NCBI GenBank assembly: GCA_007120095.1
Contig: SKOM01000020.1
Location: 1-15,342, forward strand
Source of the DNA: Candidatus Competibacteraceae bacterium
GTDB taxonomy: Bacteria; Pseudomonadota; Gammaproteobacteria; Competibacterales; Competibacteraceae
Length of the DNA stretch: 15,342 nt
Reading direction: 5' to 3'
Shown one piece after another: positions 14,824 to 15,342 of the stretch. The position numbers were made by a program, and so were the translations under genes. Below the pieces are notes generated by a model that worked only from the letters and a program-made list of their open reading frames with translations, searched no databases and had not been told where the DNA came from. Numbering within the stretch: the first letter of the stretch is position 1; every line of letters starts with the position of its first letter.

Positions 14824-15342
14824 TCAGGACACTCGGTCAAGCCACGGTTCGTGTTCCGGGTCGCGTCCGTAGACCACATCAAAATAACGTTGTTGTAAGC
14901 GAGTCGTAATCGGTCCCCGTTGGCCGTCGCCGATACAGCGCCCATCCACTTCGCGGATCGGGGTGACTTCAGCGGCTGTGCCAGTGAAAAACAGCTCATC
15001 GGCGACGTACAGTTCATCACGAGTCATCACTTTTTCCCGGCATTACAGATTGAGTTCGGCACACAGCGTGATGACGGTGCGGCGGGTAATGCCATCGAGC
15101 ACTGAAGTCAGCGGTGGGGTGTACACGATGCCCTCACTGACAACAAACAGGTTTTCACCGCTGCCTTCGGCCACATAGCCCTGGGCATCGAGCAAAATGG
15201 CCTCGTCATAGCCATCGCGCAGGGCTTCTTGTAACGCCAGCGTGGAGTTGATGTAATTGCCATTAGCCTTGGCGCGCGCCATAGCGGCATTAACGTGGTG
15301 GCGGGTGAAAGACGACACGCGCACGCGAATGCCGCGCTCCAG
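14824..15342 (-). pseudogene. ilvE: Branched-chain amino acid aminotransferase, partial, with an in-frame stop codon
   Basis: The 3' 173 codons of ilvE; the 5' part is beyond the right edge. IlvE makes valine, leucine and isoleucine from their 2-oxo acids using PLP. The visible start reads LERGIRVRVSSFTRHH. The PLP lysine is in ARAKANGNY (codon at 15270-15268), and EGSGENLF and LDGITRR follow. At 15045-15043 the frame hits TAA. Beyond it the same frame continues as CREKVMTRDELYVADE, then FFTGTAAEVTPIREVDG, to a normal C-terminus WLDRVS and TGA. The alignment to E. coli IlvE has no gap at the stop, so it is a point nonsense change, most simply CAA to TAA. The truncated product would lose about 73 residues, including the GTAAE phosphate-binding loop. 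Real pseudogene or sequence error is undecided. Confidence 0.85.

Noticed and set aside
14721..15020. Minus-strand open frame of 99 codons across the end of ilvE
   Set aside because: It overlaps the IlvE C-terminal coding frame, which aligns to the family up to its natural stop.
15043..15045. Stop-codon readthrough or an alternative code at the ilvE TAA
   Set aside because: TAA is used as a real stop by ilvD and yfgM in this window, and nothing nearby suggests recoding.
1..15342. tRNA, rRNA, CRISPR arrays, insertion sequences, prophage or riboswitches
   Set aside because: I looked for cloverleaf-like regions, repeat-spacer arrays, transposase frames and long structured leaders and found none I could support.

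Overview
The window reads as chromosomal DNA of a gammaproteobacterium. The strongest reason is the gene block ndk, rlmN, pilW, rodZ, hisS, yfgM, bamB, der, which has the order seen across that class (E. coli, Pseudomonas). Gene proteins resemble gammaproteobacterial relatives throughout, but I cannot name a genus. Base composition looks moderately GC-rich by eye. Every gene except one lies on the minus strand. There are no tRNA, rRNA, CRISPR or transposase genes, and no gene-free stretch exceeds about 300 bases.

Layout by coordinate: (1) 1-222, the start of a CYTH-fold triphosphatase gene running off the left edge, directly behind ilvD (241-1926), so the two look co-transcribed. (2) 2077-4695, an accessory pair: a xylulokinase-like FGGY sugar kinase on the minus strand and a divergent non-heme iron oxygenase on the plus strand. 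They share a short intergenic region that carries a dyad. (3) 4728-5384, a REP-like palindrome and an MntA/HepT toxin-antitoxin locus whose toxin gene hepT carries a frameshift. (4) 5489-13330, the housekeeping block: der, bamB, yfgM, hisS, rodZ, pilW, rlmN and ndk. It covers ribosome assembly, outer-membrane protein insertion, translocon quality control, tRNA charging, cell shape, type IV pili, rRNA/tRNA methylation and nucleotide balance. The usual ispG between rodZ and hisS is missing. (5) 13539-14576, an orphan PotD/PotF-type polyamine-binding protein. (6) 14824-15342, the 3' part of ilvE, interrupted by an in-frame TAA.

The housekeeping block is tightly packed (pilW and rodZ overlap by 4 bases; most other gaps are 11-37 bases). 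It probably transcribes from ndk towards der, with a likely promoter upstream of ndk. Two ilv genes (ilvD and ilvE, for valine/isoleucine/leucine synthesis) sit at opposite ends and do not form one operon.

I do not see a convincing undescribed system. The most useful observations are the two apparent lesions (ilvE nonsense, hepT frameshift), the missing ispG, and the kinase/oxygenase pair with its putative operator. Two lesions in 15 kb could mean real gene decay or base-level sequence errors, and the sequence alone cannot decide between these.
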